A DNA stretch of 64,000 nucleotides from contig JAPTYO010000020.1 of assembly GCA_036873135.1 (NCBI GenBank), positions 2,844,081 to 2,908,080 of the forward strand. Direction: 5' to 3'. This DNA comes from Clarkia xantiana subsp. parviflora (Eukaryota > Streptophyta > Magnoliopsida > Myrtales > Onagraceae). Below, one piece after another: positions 34,179-44,419 of this stretch. A model generated the notes under the pieces. The model did no database searches and was not told where the DNA came from. It worked only from the letters and a program-made list of their open reading frames with translations. Each line of letters opens with the position of its first letter. The first letter of the stretch is position 1. The translations under genes and the position numbers were made by a program.

Positions 34179-34950
34179 GAAGAGCAATGGGAAGTGGCGG
34201 ATGTGTGTTGATTTCCGCGATCTGAATAAGGCTTGCCCGAAGGACTGTTACCCGCTCCCGAGAATCGACCAGTTGGTGGATGCCACGTCGGGACATGAGT
34301 TGTTGAGTTTCATGGATGCGTACTCGGGCTACAATCAGATCAAGATGGCTAAGGAAGATGCCCCCCACACTGCCTTTTATGCCGTCAGTGACATTTATCA
34401 TTATGATGTCATGCCCTTTGGATTGATCAATGTCGGGGCAACCTACCAGAGGATGGTGAACAAGCTGTTCGGAGATATGCTGGGGAAAACCTTGGAGGCT
34501 TACGTGGACGATATGCTGGTGAAGTCCCGACAAGCTGAGGATCATGTGCACAACCTAGCTACGGCGTTTGAGCGAATGAGGCTTCATCAGGTTCGCTTGA
34601 ACCCGACAAAGTGCGCCTTCGGAGTCCACTCGGGGAAGTTTTTGGGCTTTATGGTGAGCCAAAGAGGAATTGAGGTGAACCCCGAGAAGCTGAGGGCGAT
34701 CGAGGAGATGCAGTCTCCGGTAAATCATCGGGAGGTGCAAGTGCTGAATGGCCGGCTGGCTGCAATGAATCGCTTCTTGTCTAAGGAAAGTGACCGATCC
34801 ATGCCATTTTTTGAAGTGTTGAGGGCCAAAAAGAAGTTTGAGTGGACTACCAAGTGTGAAGAGGCTTTCCAGGCACTCAAGCAGCACCCTCCCGCCGTTG
34901 GCGAAACCGGTCCCAGGCGAGCCGCTCTATCTATACTTGGCTGTTTCTGA
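34179..34950 (+). pseudogene. Reverse transcriptase, element 2
   Basis: The RT continues in a new frame: KSNGKWRMCVDFRDLNKACP, SFMDAYSGYNQIKMAKEDAP, MPFGLINVGATYQRMVNKLF and the intact catalytic box YVDDMLVKSRQ. The thumb and connection follow (FLGFMVSQRGIEVNPEKLR). The frame is lost near 34890, at the entry to RNase H. The polymerase motifs are preserved, unlike in element 1, so the lesions here are frame breaks and not active-site loss. Confidence 0.93.
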
Positions 34951-35260
34951 ATTTGCCATTAGCTTTGTGTTAGTGAAGGTTGTTGAGGGTAATCAAGTCC
35001 CTGTTTATTATGTAAGCAAGGCGTTTGCCAAATCTGAAATGAATTATCCCGCCGTTGAGAAGTATCTCTTTGCGTAGATTATTACTGCTCGGAAGCTGAG
35101 GCCTTACTTCCACGCGCATGAGATCACTGTGTTGACGAATCAGCCTTTGAAGCATTTCTTGAACCGACCTGATGCGTCGGGGAGATTAGTCAAATGAGCA
35201 GTCGAGCTTAGTGAGTTTCGCATACACTTTGCTCCGAGAACGGCTATTAAGGGTCAAGCG
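34880..35260 (+). pseudogene. First RNase H domain, element 2 (stops)
   Basis: The Gypsy-type RNase H region reads EPLYLYLAVSEFAISFVLVK and PVYYVSKAFAKSEMNYPA, then a TAG at about 35075 after KYLFA. ITARKLRPYFHAHE and PLKHFLNRPDASGRLVK follow, then a TGA at about 35196 in place of the expected Trp. It connects in frame to the downstream second RNase H/integrase segment. Confidence 0.88.
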
Positions 35261-37120
35261 TTGACGGATTTCATAGCAGAATCTACAGCCCCCGATCTGG
35301 AAGAAGCGGGCCCTGTAGAGGGGGAAACCATGGAGGTCCCAATAGTAGAACAACCAGAGGTGGCAGAGCAATCAGAACAGCAAAACGAAGAAAATACCTG
35401 GGAGATGTACACGGATGGCTCCTCAAGTTCAGACGGATCAGGAGCAGGGTTTGTGTTGATACCACCAGGCGGGGGTGAGCCCCTCCGATATGCTCTGGCC
35501 TTGACGTTTAGGGCCACGAACAACGAAGCTGAGTATGAGGCTCTTATCACAGGCTTGAAAATTGCCAAAGGTACGAGAGTTGCTCACTTGAGAGTGAAGT
35601 GTGATGCGGGCCTGATCGTAAATCAAGTTCAAGGGCGATATGAGGCGAAAAGCCCGATGATGAGAAAGTACCTTTGTGAGGTGCAAGTCTTGAAGGAGAG
35701 CTTCATATGCTTCGACATTGAGGCGATCCCGAGGGAAGAAAACGTGGAAGCGGATGCCTTGAGCAAATTTGCCTTGGGGGCACCCCTGGAGGAAAATCGG
35801 AAGGTGCACTTTCTGGAGAAGGTGATCTTGTCGACCACCGACCCGTCGGAGGTGTGTGCTATTGAAGCAGGGTCGGAGGAGGAGCCCACTTGGATGACCC
35901 CGATAGTCGCGTACCTGACTACGGGGGTAGTCCCCGATAATGAAGTGGTAGCTGACAGGATACGTCGGATCGCGGTTAACTACGTGATGCTGGACAATCA
36001 GCTATACAAGAAGGGCTGGTTCTCGACTCCGTACTTGAAGTGTGTGGCTGAGCCCGACACAAGTCGAATCCTGAGGGAGGTGCATGAAGGGGTCGCGGCT
36101 TGTCATGAAGGGGCCCGATCCATTATGAGGAAAGTGCTGAACTTGGGCTATTATTGGCCTACGATGAGCAAGGAGGCGTTGGTCCGATCCTGTGACGCGT
36201 GCCAGAGGTATGCCCCGAATATCGTGGCTCCGGCCGCCAATCTGACGTCCATCAAGAGTGCTTGGCCCTTCACGCACTGGGGCATCGACCTGGTGGGACC
36301 TCTCCCACAGGCACAAGGTCAGTGTAAATATTTGCTGGTGGCTATTGATTATTTCTCGAAATGGATAGAAGCTAAGGCGTTGGCCAAGACGACGGGGAAC
36401 CAGATCGTCAAGTTTCTCCAGACTCATATTGTATCCAGATATGGGATTCCCAAGGTGGTGATCAGCGACAATGGTTCACCGTTTAAAGGGGCGCAAGTGA
36501 AGGAGTATCTGGAGGAGTTGAACATCGAGCATCGGACAGCCTCTGTCCACCATGCTCAGACCAACGACCAGGTGGAATCGGCCAACAAAATCGTGATGGA
36601 TGGCCTGAAGAAGAGGGTCTATGCCTTGAAGGGAAAATGGCTGAACGAGCTAGAAAACGTGCTTTGGGCTGTTAGAACGACACCCAAACGATCAACTGGG
36701 GAAACTCCGTTTGGCCTTGTTTATGGTACGGAGGCTGTTGCTCCCGTGGAGGTAGCTGTGGCGTCCCATCAGATGAGATATTATGAGCCTTTGACAAACG
36801 ATGAAATGAGACGTCTGGATTTGGACTTGCTCGAAGAGAAGAGGCGGGAAGCCGATGAAGTCCAGGCTCGAATGCGTTTGGCGACGGCCAAGTATTACAA
36901 TCGACGAGTTAAGTCCCGACAATTCTTCGTTGGGGAGCTGGTTTGGCGTCGCAACGAGTTTACCCTTTTGGATCGAATCAACAAGATGTTACCAAAATGG
37001 GAAGGACCTTATAAGGTCGTGGGGATGCCAGCTCCGAATGCGTACAAGTTGGAAGACCTCGATGGCAGAGTATTGAAGCATTCTTTTAGTGGCGAACACT
37101 TGAAGAAATGTCATGCTTGA
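35261..37120 (+). CDS. Second RNase H and integrase of element 2 (open segment of broken pol)
   Basis: A 619-codon uninterrupted segment. The additional RNase H has its acidic residues at D52 (YTDGS), E89 (NNEAEYEAL), D115 (KCDAGL) and D165 (NVEADALSK). The integrase zinc finger is H275, H282, C311, C314. The DD35E core is D343 (GIDLVGPL), D403 (ISDNG) and E439 (QVESANK), with exactly 35 residues between D403 and E439. The C-terminal tail includes FFVGELVWRRNEF and KWEGPYKVVGM and ends LKKCHA. The first Met is arbitrary; it is the continuation of pol after the stops in the first RNase H. Integrase would insert cDNA in the nucleus. The segment keeps its catalytic residues but cannot be reached by normal translation. 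Confidence 0.93.
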   Translation: MTDFIAESTAPDLEEAGPVEGETMEVPIVEQPEVAEQSEQQNEENTWEMYTDGSSSSDGSGAGFVLIPPGGGEPLRYALALTFRATNNEAEYEALITGLKIAKGTRVAHLRVKCDAGLIVNQVQGRYEAKSPMMRKYLCEVQVLKESFICFDIEAIPREENVEADALSKFALGAPLEENRKVHFLEKVILSTTDPSEVCAIEAGSEEEPTWMTPIVAYLTTGVVPDNEVVADRIRRIAVNYVMLDNQLYKKGWFSTPYLKCVAEPDTSRILREVHEGVAACHEGARSIMRKVLNLGYYWPTMSKEALVRSCDACQRYAPNIVAPAANLTSIKSAWPFTHWGIDLVGPLPQAQGQCKYLLVAIDYFSKWIEAKALAKTTGNQIVKFLQTHIVSRYGIPKVVISDNGSPFKGAQVKEYLEELNIEHRTASVHHAQTNDQVESANKIVMDGLKKRVYALKGKWLNELENVLWAVRTTPKRSTGETPFGLVYGTEAVAPVEVAVASHQMRYYEPLTNDEMRRLDLDLLEEKRREADEVQARMRLATAKYYNRRVKSRQFFVGELVWRRNEFTLLDRINKMLPKWEGPYKVVGMPAPNAYKLEDLDGRVLKHSFSGEHLKKCHA

Positions 37121-37126
37121 TAAAAG

Positions 37127-37510
37127 TCGCCTTAAGTGGTGCCCGATGAAAAGTCGCCTTAAGTGGTGCCCGATGAAAAGTCGCCTTAAGTGGTGCCAGG
37201 TGTAAAATCGTCTTAAGTGGTGTAAGATATTTATCGTTTGATTCGATGTAAGCAAGTTTTGTGCCATTAATGATTAAAGAGGTTGCTTCCGATCATATTA
37301 TTCTTAGATTTATTCTAAGTGTTGTTTAAAATTCGCCTTAAGTGGTGCACGAGATAAAGTCGCCTTAAGTGGTGCACGAGATAAAGTCGCCTTCAGTGGT
37401 GCACGAGATTAAGTCGTCTTAAGTGGTGCACGAGATTAAATCGCTTTAAGTGGTGCACGGAGTTAAATCGTCTTAAGTGATGTGTGAAAATATCTTAAGT
37501 GTCGAGGTTT
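37127..37510 (+). repeat. 27-bp tandem repeats after pol, element 2
   Basis: Units of 27-28 bp start GTCGCCTTAAGTGGTGC and end in GATGAAAA or GAGATAAA. They form two blocks (37136-37215 and 37330-37500). They occupy the same position as the minisatellites of element 1. Confidence 0.93.
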
Positions 37511-37514
37511 CGCC

Positions 37515-40376
37515 TTAAGTAAGTATAGTTAAGTCGCTTTGAGAAGTGCAATGGAAAATCGGAACTAAGATAGTCTGATATTCATGGGGGCTCGAAGGCC
37601 CGATGATTACAAAAATGAGGAAAAATACAAGGACTCTAAAGATAAAGCCTTTAGGCTTGGTCCTTGTCGGCGGCATCAGCGGGAGCAGGATCCACAAGAT
37701 CTGTGCAGAAGGCTCCACAGGTTCGGCCGCTGGAGGGTCGATTATCGGGGCGTCAGCACTTGGAGGCTCCGCCATGTCTTCAACAACCGCGATGGTGCTC
37801 CCCTCATCACTCTCCTCCGAGAGGGCAAAGTATTTCTTCGCGAAGGGAGCGAGAGACGGAGACTTGTCGAAGTTGATGGCGTCGCCATACTCCAGGTGGA
37901 GTTCCTCGACTGCGTTGAAGAGGGTGTTCTCCACCTCCGCGCTGCAGAACTTCACTGCATCAGCCTGGAAGTCTTCGGACCTCCGATAATCCTCTCGGCC
38001 CTTGGTCTCGGCCGCGACCAGCTGCGCGGGAACCTCAGCAACTTGCTCCTCCAGAGCCTTCTTTTCAAGGAAAAGCTTGTCCTCAGCAATCCGCCGCTCC
38101 TGCCGCTCCAGCTTTAGGAGCCCCTCGAAGTCACGAACCTGCTTTTGGAGGTCCCGAGTCTTTCGATCGAGGATGGCCTGCTCCTTGGCCAGTTTTCCCC
38201 GCGAAGACTCGGAGGCCGCGAGGTCCTCCTCAAGCTTAGCTATGACTGCGGGAGCCCCCTTAGCCCGCTCCTGTTCCAGGGCCTCCTCGAAAGCGAAGAT
38301 ATACCCCAGGAAACGATTGATGTCCCCCATCTCCTGCAAAGGAAGGAAGATAAGTGTTAGTAGATGAGTAACCGGTCTTATTGATGAAGGAGAGAAAAGT
38401 GAAAGTCTTACCTCTATCCGACGCATGCACATCTCCTGGACATCCCGGCGGATCTCCTCCCGATCCAAGGAAATCGGGTACCTCATAGTGGGCAGGATGG
38501 AGCCTGCCAGCAGATGCGTGGCCAGCTCGGGGTACGTGTCCCCTTGTCAGAGCTGGACCCCTTGCAGTGTTTGGATCGGGGTCCAGGGAGCATCCTTCTG
38601 CGCGGGGTCCAAGACCTTGTAAAAACTCCCGTCGAGCGGGAGAGGAGAAGGGCCGACTTGAGTCGTGGAGGGGCGTGCCTCCGACTCGCCCCGAGCTGGG
38701 GAAGGAGTAAAGTCGTGGATGGGCGACGGCTGTCGCTGTTGTGAAGAAGGCGAGGGGGGCAGCCCCTTGGAGGTTGGTTTCAGTGGGGACTGCCCCGGCC
38801 TCCGACGATGGCGAAGGGAGCCGCCCTCATCAGTCTCCTCGGAGGAGTCCAGGCTCTCCACCCGACGAAATTGATCGCCGGTCGGGGTTTCTCCACCAGA
38901 GAAAAGTGGTGCCCCCGCTGAAGGAGGCGCCCCTGCTGAAGGTGGTGCACATGCTGAGGCTCCAGCACCCGACGGAGCTTCCGAGTGACCTGCACCTAGA
39001 GGAAGAGAGGAGGCTTCAGAAACATAATCAGGAAGTTCGTTAGGGCCCTTACACCAGACGATGCGCCGAGAGACATATTGGTCCTTCCCGCGGTAGTTGT
39101 AATAGCCCGCCTTCAGGACACGAGGAGTTTCCCCTCGGAGGACACGTTTGACATCGGCGATGCGGGCCTCCATGGTCGAAGGGACCAATTCCTTCGGAAC
39201 TAGCTTCCTGTACGATTTAATAGCGAGGCGGAGCTTTTTACCTTCTGCAGCAGTCTGGACATCGAAGAGCTTGTCCACCTCCACGCGGCTCCGTTTTGGC
39301 CTCTCCGCGGAAGGAGATCCCGATGGAGCAGCAGCCTTCTTGGCTGACTTCCTCTTCCGCGTAGGGCGGACAGCATCGGTCTCCCCCTGCTTAAGGATCA
39401 GATTGGTCAACACGGATACCTTCTTAGCTGCAAACAGTAAAAAACAGAGGTTAGAAACGTTACCCAAGGAACCCTATTGGAGGGGTCGTCGAAGAGTTGA
39501 CCCCCGGAGACTATGTCGAGGAGTCGGATCCCGGCATTCACCAGGTCCCGCTCCACGAGAGAATTGGCATCAAGGGGAGTATAAGACTCCCCCCATCGGT
39601 GTAGCTGGATGAGATGAAGAGTCTGGAAGTCTTCATCAGAGTAGGTGTGGTAAGCGGGAGGAGAGCCCGCGGGGCCAGGGGATCGAGGAGTTCTGGATGA
39701 AGAAGTAGCTCCTCTTCCACCCACTGTTATCGGACCCCGTGTCGACCAGGAGTCCCCGACCCTTGACTACCTTCCAGGTGTCACTGGTCCAGCTGCACAA
39801 CGCGAGTTGCGCCTTGTTCCACTTCGGCATACGGGGGTAGAAGGCACAGACCCCCGCCTCGTTGCACTTCAGCCCGTAGAAGGTTCTGAAGAGCTTGAGG
39901 TTGTAAACCCACTTCTGTCGGAAGCAGAGGACCTGGAAGGCGTTCCACAGGCGGATGGCGTGAGGAGAGAAAGTGGTTGGATGCGTCTTGTAGTGTTGGC
40001 ACATCTCGACCAGGTTGCCACAGAAGGGGAATCTGATCCCCGCCGATATTTGCCCCGTAGAGACAAATACCTCCCCTTTCCGGGGACGAGTAACATCAAG
40101 GTTACTTGAGAGGCGGGGCCAAGGATATGGGAAGCGAGGCTCCCAGGTAGAAGTGATGCAGCCCTCCCGGAGAGCAGCCTCGTAGGCAGTGCTGGAAATA
40201 TCGTTGGGCGCATAGTCGAAATTGAAGGGCTTTCTCCCCTCGGAACTAGATCCACTGTCTGAAAATCAGCCATGGCAAGGAAAGGCACGTTTGGTTTTTC
40301 GGAAACTTACAAACGAACTAATCGAAGATGAAGAAAAAGATATACAAGCATCATGGAAGAAATCCTTACCATACAT
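37515..40376 (-). pseudogene. Antisense spliced gene carried by Gypsy element 2 (plant mobile-domain type)
   Basis: This lies opposite to gag-pol, between integrase and the 3' LTR. A possible start ATG-TAT-G (40376) precedes a GTAAGG donor and a TTTTCAG acceptor (intron 40369-40259, 111 bp). Exon 2 gives FNFDYAPNDISSTAYEAALR, HPTTFSPHAIRLWNAF, FCNEAGVCAFYP-like residues and GWKRSYFFIQ. This is a domain I associate with the 'putative gypsy-type transposon' proteins of plants. A later intron (38411-38334, GAG|GTAAGA...TTTGCAG|GAG, 78 bp) leads to a long coiled-coil exon (LEEDLAASESSRGKLAKEQA; EEQVAEVPAQLVAAETKGRE). The middle exon carries a Lys/Arg-rich block (RKRKSAKKAA) and Pro/Ser-rich sequence. 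Lesions are a one-base frameshift near 39670 and a TGA at 38547. Its function is unknown. Confidence 0.75.
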
Positions 40377-40904
40377 GATGACTCGAACTGGAAGGGATGA
40401 TCTGAAAGTTGCCGGAAAGTTGATCGGAGAGCAGAAAGCCTTGAGTTCTCAGAGTTGCAGAGAGCTTTTGAAATTTTGGAAACGGTAAAAGGGAAACAGT
40501 GCCCAGGGTTAGGGTTTTATAGGAGAAGAGGATAAGTGAAAGGACATTCTGATCTGGGGCGTCAAAGTTGAAACGTTTTAATCTGAACCGTTGAGATGAA
40601 ACGTGCAGAATGGCAACGGGCGTAATGATGAAACGGCCTGAAAAACACTTTTTTCAGAAAAAGCGGGCGCGAAAAATCAGGCACGGGTGCCAAAGACGTC
40701 GCTTCGTCATCTGCTGCATTTAATGACTGAGGAACCGAGGAGTTTTCTCGGATTTGGTGACTATCCTCGAGGTATCGAGGAAACGTTGACGAGAAGATCC
40801 GTATCAAGTGATTTTGTCAAGGGAAAGGTCCCCGACTCCGATGTCGGGAAGTCGGGAGTTGAAAGACACGACGAACTGTAAGTCCCTCATGTCTTGGGGG
40901 CAAA

Positions 40905-41621
40905 TGATGGGTTTCGCTATGGCCGTTAGGCCCTTTAACGGCGAGGAAACGGTGAGCAGGCCCACTGGGCCCTAAAAGGAGGTCAAGAAGACCAATGCGA
41001 AGGGTCCCGACAGAGGGAGTCCCGATGATGAAAGGTCCCGACAGAGTCGATCCTGATAGGCGAGCTGGACGCTCCCGATGAGATGCCTTTAAGTAGGCCC
41101 CGATGATGAATCCCTGAGAATGATTGGCCCTGTCACGATGACGAGGGGCCCCGAGCGGTGACACAATGAGATAACTCTGGAGTCCTCGATATTGGTCGGG
41201 ACTTGCTATCAGAGGTTGAGGCCGAGATACGCGGGGCATGGCCGAGATACGCGGAGCGTGGCTGAGATACGCGGAGCGTGGCCGAGATATGCGGGGCGTG
41301 GCCGAGATAAGCGAGATCATGGCCTAGATAGGCGGGATCGTGCCCGAGATACGCGGAATATGGGCTAACCACCCCAACGGTTCACCAGGTAACTGAGGTA
41401 CCTCTCCGCCTATAAAAGGGCAGAGGTTACCTCAGATCACATTACGTTTTTGAGATACACACTTTGAGTTTGCTGCTTGCCAGTTCATACGAGATACTCA
41501 TTTAAGCATCGGAGAGGGATTCTGGGTCACCGCCCGGTCTATCCCCTCTTGCAGGATTACGTGGAGCAAAAGAGCTCGGATCGCCGTCAAGATCGTACCG
41601 GAGTTCCACCGTGATCCAACA
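40905..41621 (+). repeat. 3' LTR of Gypsy element 2
   Basis: 717 bp, nearly identical to the 5' LTR. The polypurine tract GTCTTGGGGGCAAA precedes it and the TATAAAAG box is at 41411-41418. Confidence 0.95.
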
Positions 41622-41626
41622 CTTGT

Positions 41627-42247
41627 GACAGCAGTTCATTTTGCTAATTATGCAGATTATCTACATTTTTAGAGACTTACCTGTAATGGAGAAGTTTGCA
41701 TTCTTTTCATCAGCAATTTGCTTTTCAATCTGCTGATATTGAAGTGATCATTTTTCCATGTATTCCGGTACCAAGAAGGTGTTGAATACATAAGCAAGGA
41801 TATATCCAGATTTTCTTGTTGTAGTGTTATTAGATTTCGGAGTTATTATGAACTACTGTTGATCCTGCTCTGATTTTCCTTATTATACATACAAGCATGA
41901 AGTGGATTGATTAACTTGCCTAAATAGACATTCTTTAATCTCTTCCAATCATCAGTTGATGATTTTATTCAATACACTTAATAGCTTTTAAGTTTAAGAG
42001 GGTAACACCTGACCGTCGTCGTTGTATTGACCAAGTTAGGCAGTTAGCCTTGACCCGTTCCCCTGATTAAGGTGACTTGACTTAAGTTTGACTAGGTTTT
42101 TATACCCTTCTAGATAGATTTTCGGAAGTTTTTTTATTTAAAAAAAAAAAAGAATACGGTTAGTAGTATCAACTTTAGGTCGTAATGTTTGGCTCTTCAG
42201 TTCATTTGCGAACATATCATACATTTGAACAATCAACAAATTTGTCA
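41627..42247. other. Intergenic, no gene seen
   Basis: This is the right flank of element 2's insertion site, contiguous before insertion with 30803. No ORF is supported, and no further ABA3 exon was recognised. Confidence 0.5.
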
Positions 42248-42515
42248 CACTATAAGAAAATCTAGTCATTTGTGAATGATTTGTTTGTGAGGGACGTATA
42301 ACCTTATTTGTGAGGAGATTTTAAAAATCCTTACAAATACAACATTCAAATTTTTTGTAAGAGAATGACTCCTAACAAAAAGCTTGGCCAGAAAAATCCT
42401 TGAAAATCCATTGAAAATCCCTCAAAACATAATAAATCCTTAAAAAATTCTTTTAATTTGTGAGGGAATTCGTTCTCTTAAAAATTGTCGTCACAATGCC
42501 AATTTTCTTGTAGTG
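42248..42515. mobile_element. Miniature CACTA-like element
   Basis: 268 bp with ends CACTATAAGAAAAT and, inverted, CACTACAAGAAAATTGG, the terminal motif of plant CACTA transposons. The interior is non-coding. The flanking 3-bp duplication is not recognisable. Confidence 0.75.
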
Positions 42516-44254
42516 GATCAAAAGAAAAAAAACTAAGACACTGGTTACGTCAATGTAGCACTACTAGCAACTTAATATATAGTTAAGAGATAAGAGACAC
42601 TGATCCTGCTTTCTATAGGAAATGATTTTAATCAAGTCACTAGAGATTCAAGCAAATTGTTCATACATTTAGGGTGATTGACTGCATGATTATTATTTAC
42701 CGGGTCTCTTCGTAATTTTGTGAATGATCGAGTAGATTTCTGCTTACGAACAATCGTGTGGAAATATATTCATAACTAATATTTTATTTCTTATGAAATG
42801 AGTTAATGCGAATGAGGATTAGTGTAGGTGTGAAGCAAATAAAGTACTAACGTTGTCCTTCTGATGGGCTCTTTATACCATCTATAGAAAAAAAAAATTG
42901 TTAAAGTGTTTTAAACATTCAAGGAAGCGTCGTATATGTCAATTATTATATATATAATAATGTCATTATCAATTTGTAAATATTTATTTTAACAAATGCA
43001 ATTAGCAACTGACCGATGATGAATTATTAAATAACCATGCATGAAATTTGAATTACTCAATAAAAACTGCGGAATCAATTCCTCTTTCGTTTGACATCGA
43101 CTACATAATTAGGCACGTCGGGTTGAATCATGTGCCGGTTCAACTTGCCTTGTATCCACGGCATATGTATATCATATATATATATATATAGAGTATTTGT
43201 CAAATTTCAATCCCAAACTTGTGGAAAGCCTTTCGTGTTATAGACAAATAAGCTAATAAAGATAGATAGATAGATAGATATAAGTTAAATTGGAGTCGTT
43301 AGATCAAAATAAATAATAAATTTTAATTTTAATTTTAATTTAGTTTTACTTTGTGATAAAATGTTATATATATATATATATATATATAAATAAAAAGTTA
43401 AGCAAAATTGCATTCGAATTTGAAGATAGAAAATAAATCAGATTTTTATGAGAGAAAGTGAGATAAGTGATAACAATATTTCAACGATGATTTGTTGCTC
43501 AAACCACAAGCTTTGATTTTATGTCAGCTAGCTCTTGATTTTTATTTTAAGATTCCTTTTTGACTTTGAATTATGAAAGATCAATGTATAAATTATTGCA
43601 GGTCATAGATTTTGTTAAGAAATTTCTAGACAGCATTTTCAGTCTACATTTCATATATATTGATCATCAACAGAGACTTTTTTTTATTTACATTTTATAT
43701 AATATAATATGATTAAGGGAGAAATAAATGTTTTTTTTCTTCCCACTGTGTGGAGCCTTGGATTTATCGGGACGACAGTATTTATAATATACTTATTCTA
43801 GACCTAAACTAATTATCATTAGTATCGGGTCGATTCGTAATCAACTCCATATCTAGACTAATTTCATTGGAACAACATGAATTGTAATATGCTTGCTCCA
43901 TATCTAGATATCTATACTTGTACTATGGATCATGTCGTAATCAGTTTGTAAGAAATAAAGTGCTTACGATAAATATTTTTCATTCCCAGAATTTTAAAAT
44001 GATTGAAGCTTGAACCACTAGTCTGCTTTGGCCAAAAAAAAAAAACCACTAGTCTGCTACACTATATATATATTTGGAGAAAATTAATGTTAAAATATCA
44101 TATGGATGGTTTTTCAACCATCTAGCTACGGTTTTTCCTCAATATATCATAATAATAATGATTAATTACCATGCAAAAGACCCGATCCTCAAATAAAATG
44201 TTGAAAATTCTCTCAATATTGGCACCAAACCATTTTAAAAAGGCATAAATACAA
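42516..44254. other. Intergenic, no gene seen
   Basis: AT-rich DNA upstream of the NAC gene with microsatellites: TA near 43170-43191, GATA near 43260-43281 and TA near 43363-43387. No coding signal was found. Confidence 0.65.
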
Positions 44255-44277
44255 AGTCAAACTGCTTGACTTTGACT
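44255..44277 (+). promoter_or_regulatory. W-box cluster upstream of the NAC gene
   Basis: Three TTGACT-type W-box cores fall within 23 bp, one reversed (44255-44260) and two forward (44266-44271 and 44272-44277). They lie about 145 bp upstream of the start codon. W-boxes bind WRKY factors, so stress or immune regulation is a reasonable inference. Confidence 0.6.
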
Positions 44278-44317
44278 TGAGACGATCAAATTGATTGGTT
44301 CTCATTCTTCAAGTTAT

Positions 44318-44325
44318 TATAAATT
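44318..44325 (+). promoter_or_regulatory. Candidate TATA box of the NAC gene
   Basis: TATAAATT lies 95 bp upstream of the ATG. A second candidate, TATATA, is at about 44373-44380. I prefer the first because it leaves a normal leader of about 65 nt. Confidence 0.5.
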
Positions 44326-44419
44326 AAAGAACTTTCTTTTTTTCTTCCATTATTATTGCTTCTAGAGAGCTACGTATATATACCAAAGCTGCACTTTAGC
44401 TCTCCTTGAGAAAAGAAAA

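Larger units (their letters stand above)
30809..41621 (+). mobile_element. Complete Ty3/Gypsy (Tat lineage) retrotransposon, element 2
   Basis: The 10,813-bp element has LTRs of 716/717 bp and an exact 5-bp target duplication CTTGT (30804-30808 and 41622-41626). The order is LTR, primer-binding site TTGGCGCCGTCTGTGGG (31525), gag, protease, RT, RNase H, second RNase H, integrase, 27-bp tandem repeats, an antisense spliced gene, polypurine tract (CTTGGGGGCAAA), LTR. About 11 LTR differences are visible. Gag-pol is broken in at least four places. Confidence 0.96.

Noticed and set aside
33549..34187. 212-codon minus-strand ORF over element 2 protease/RT
   Set aside because: It is a mirror of the coding strand. 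Unlike the antisense gene at 37515-40376 it has no own domain or introns, and the sense strand is clearly coding.
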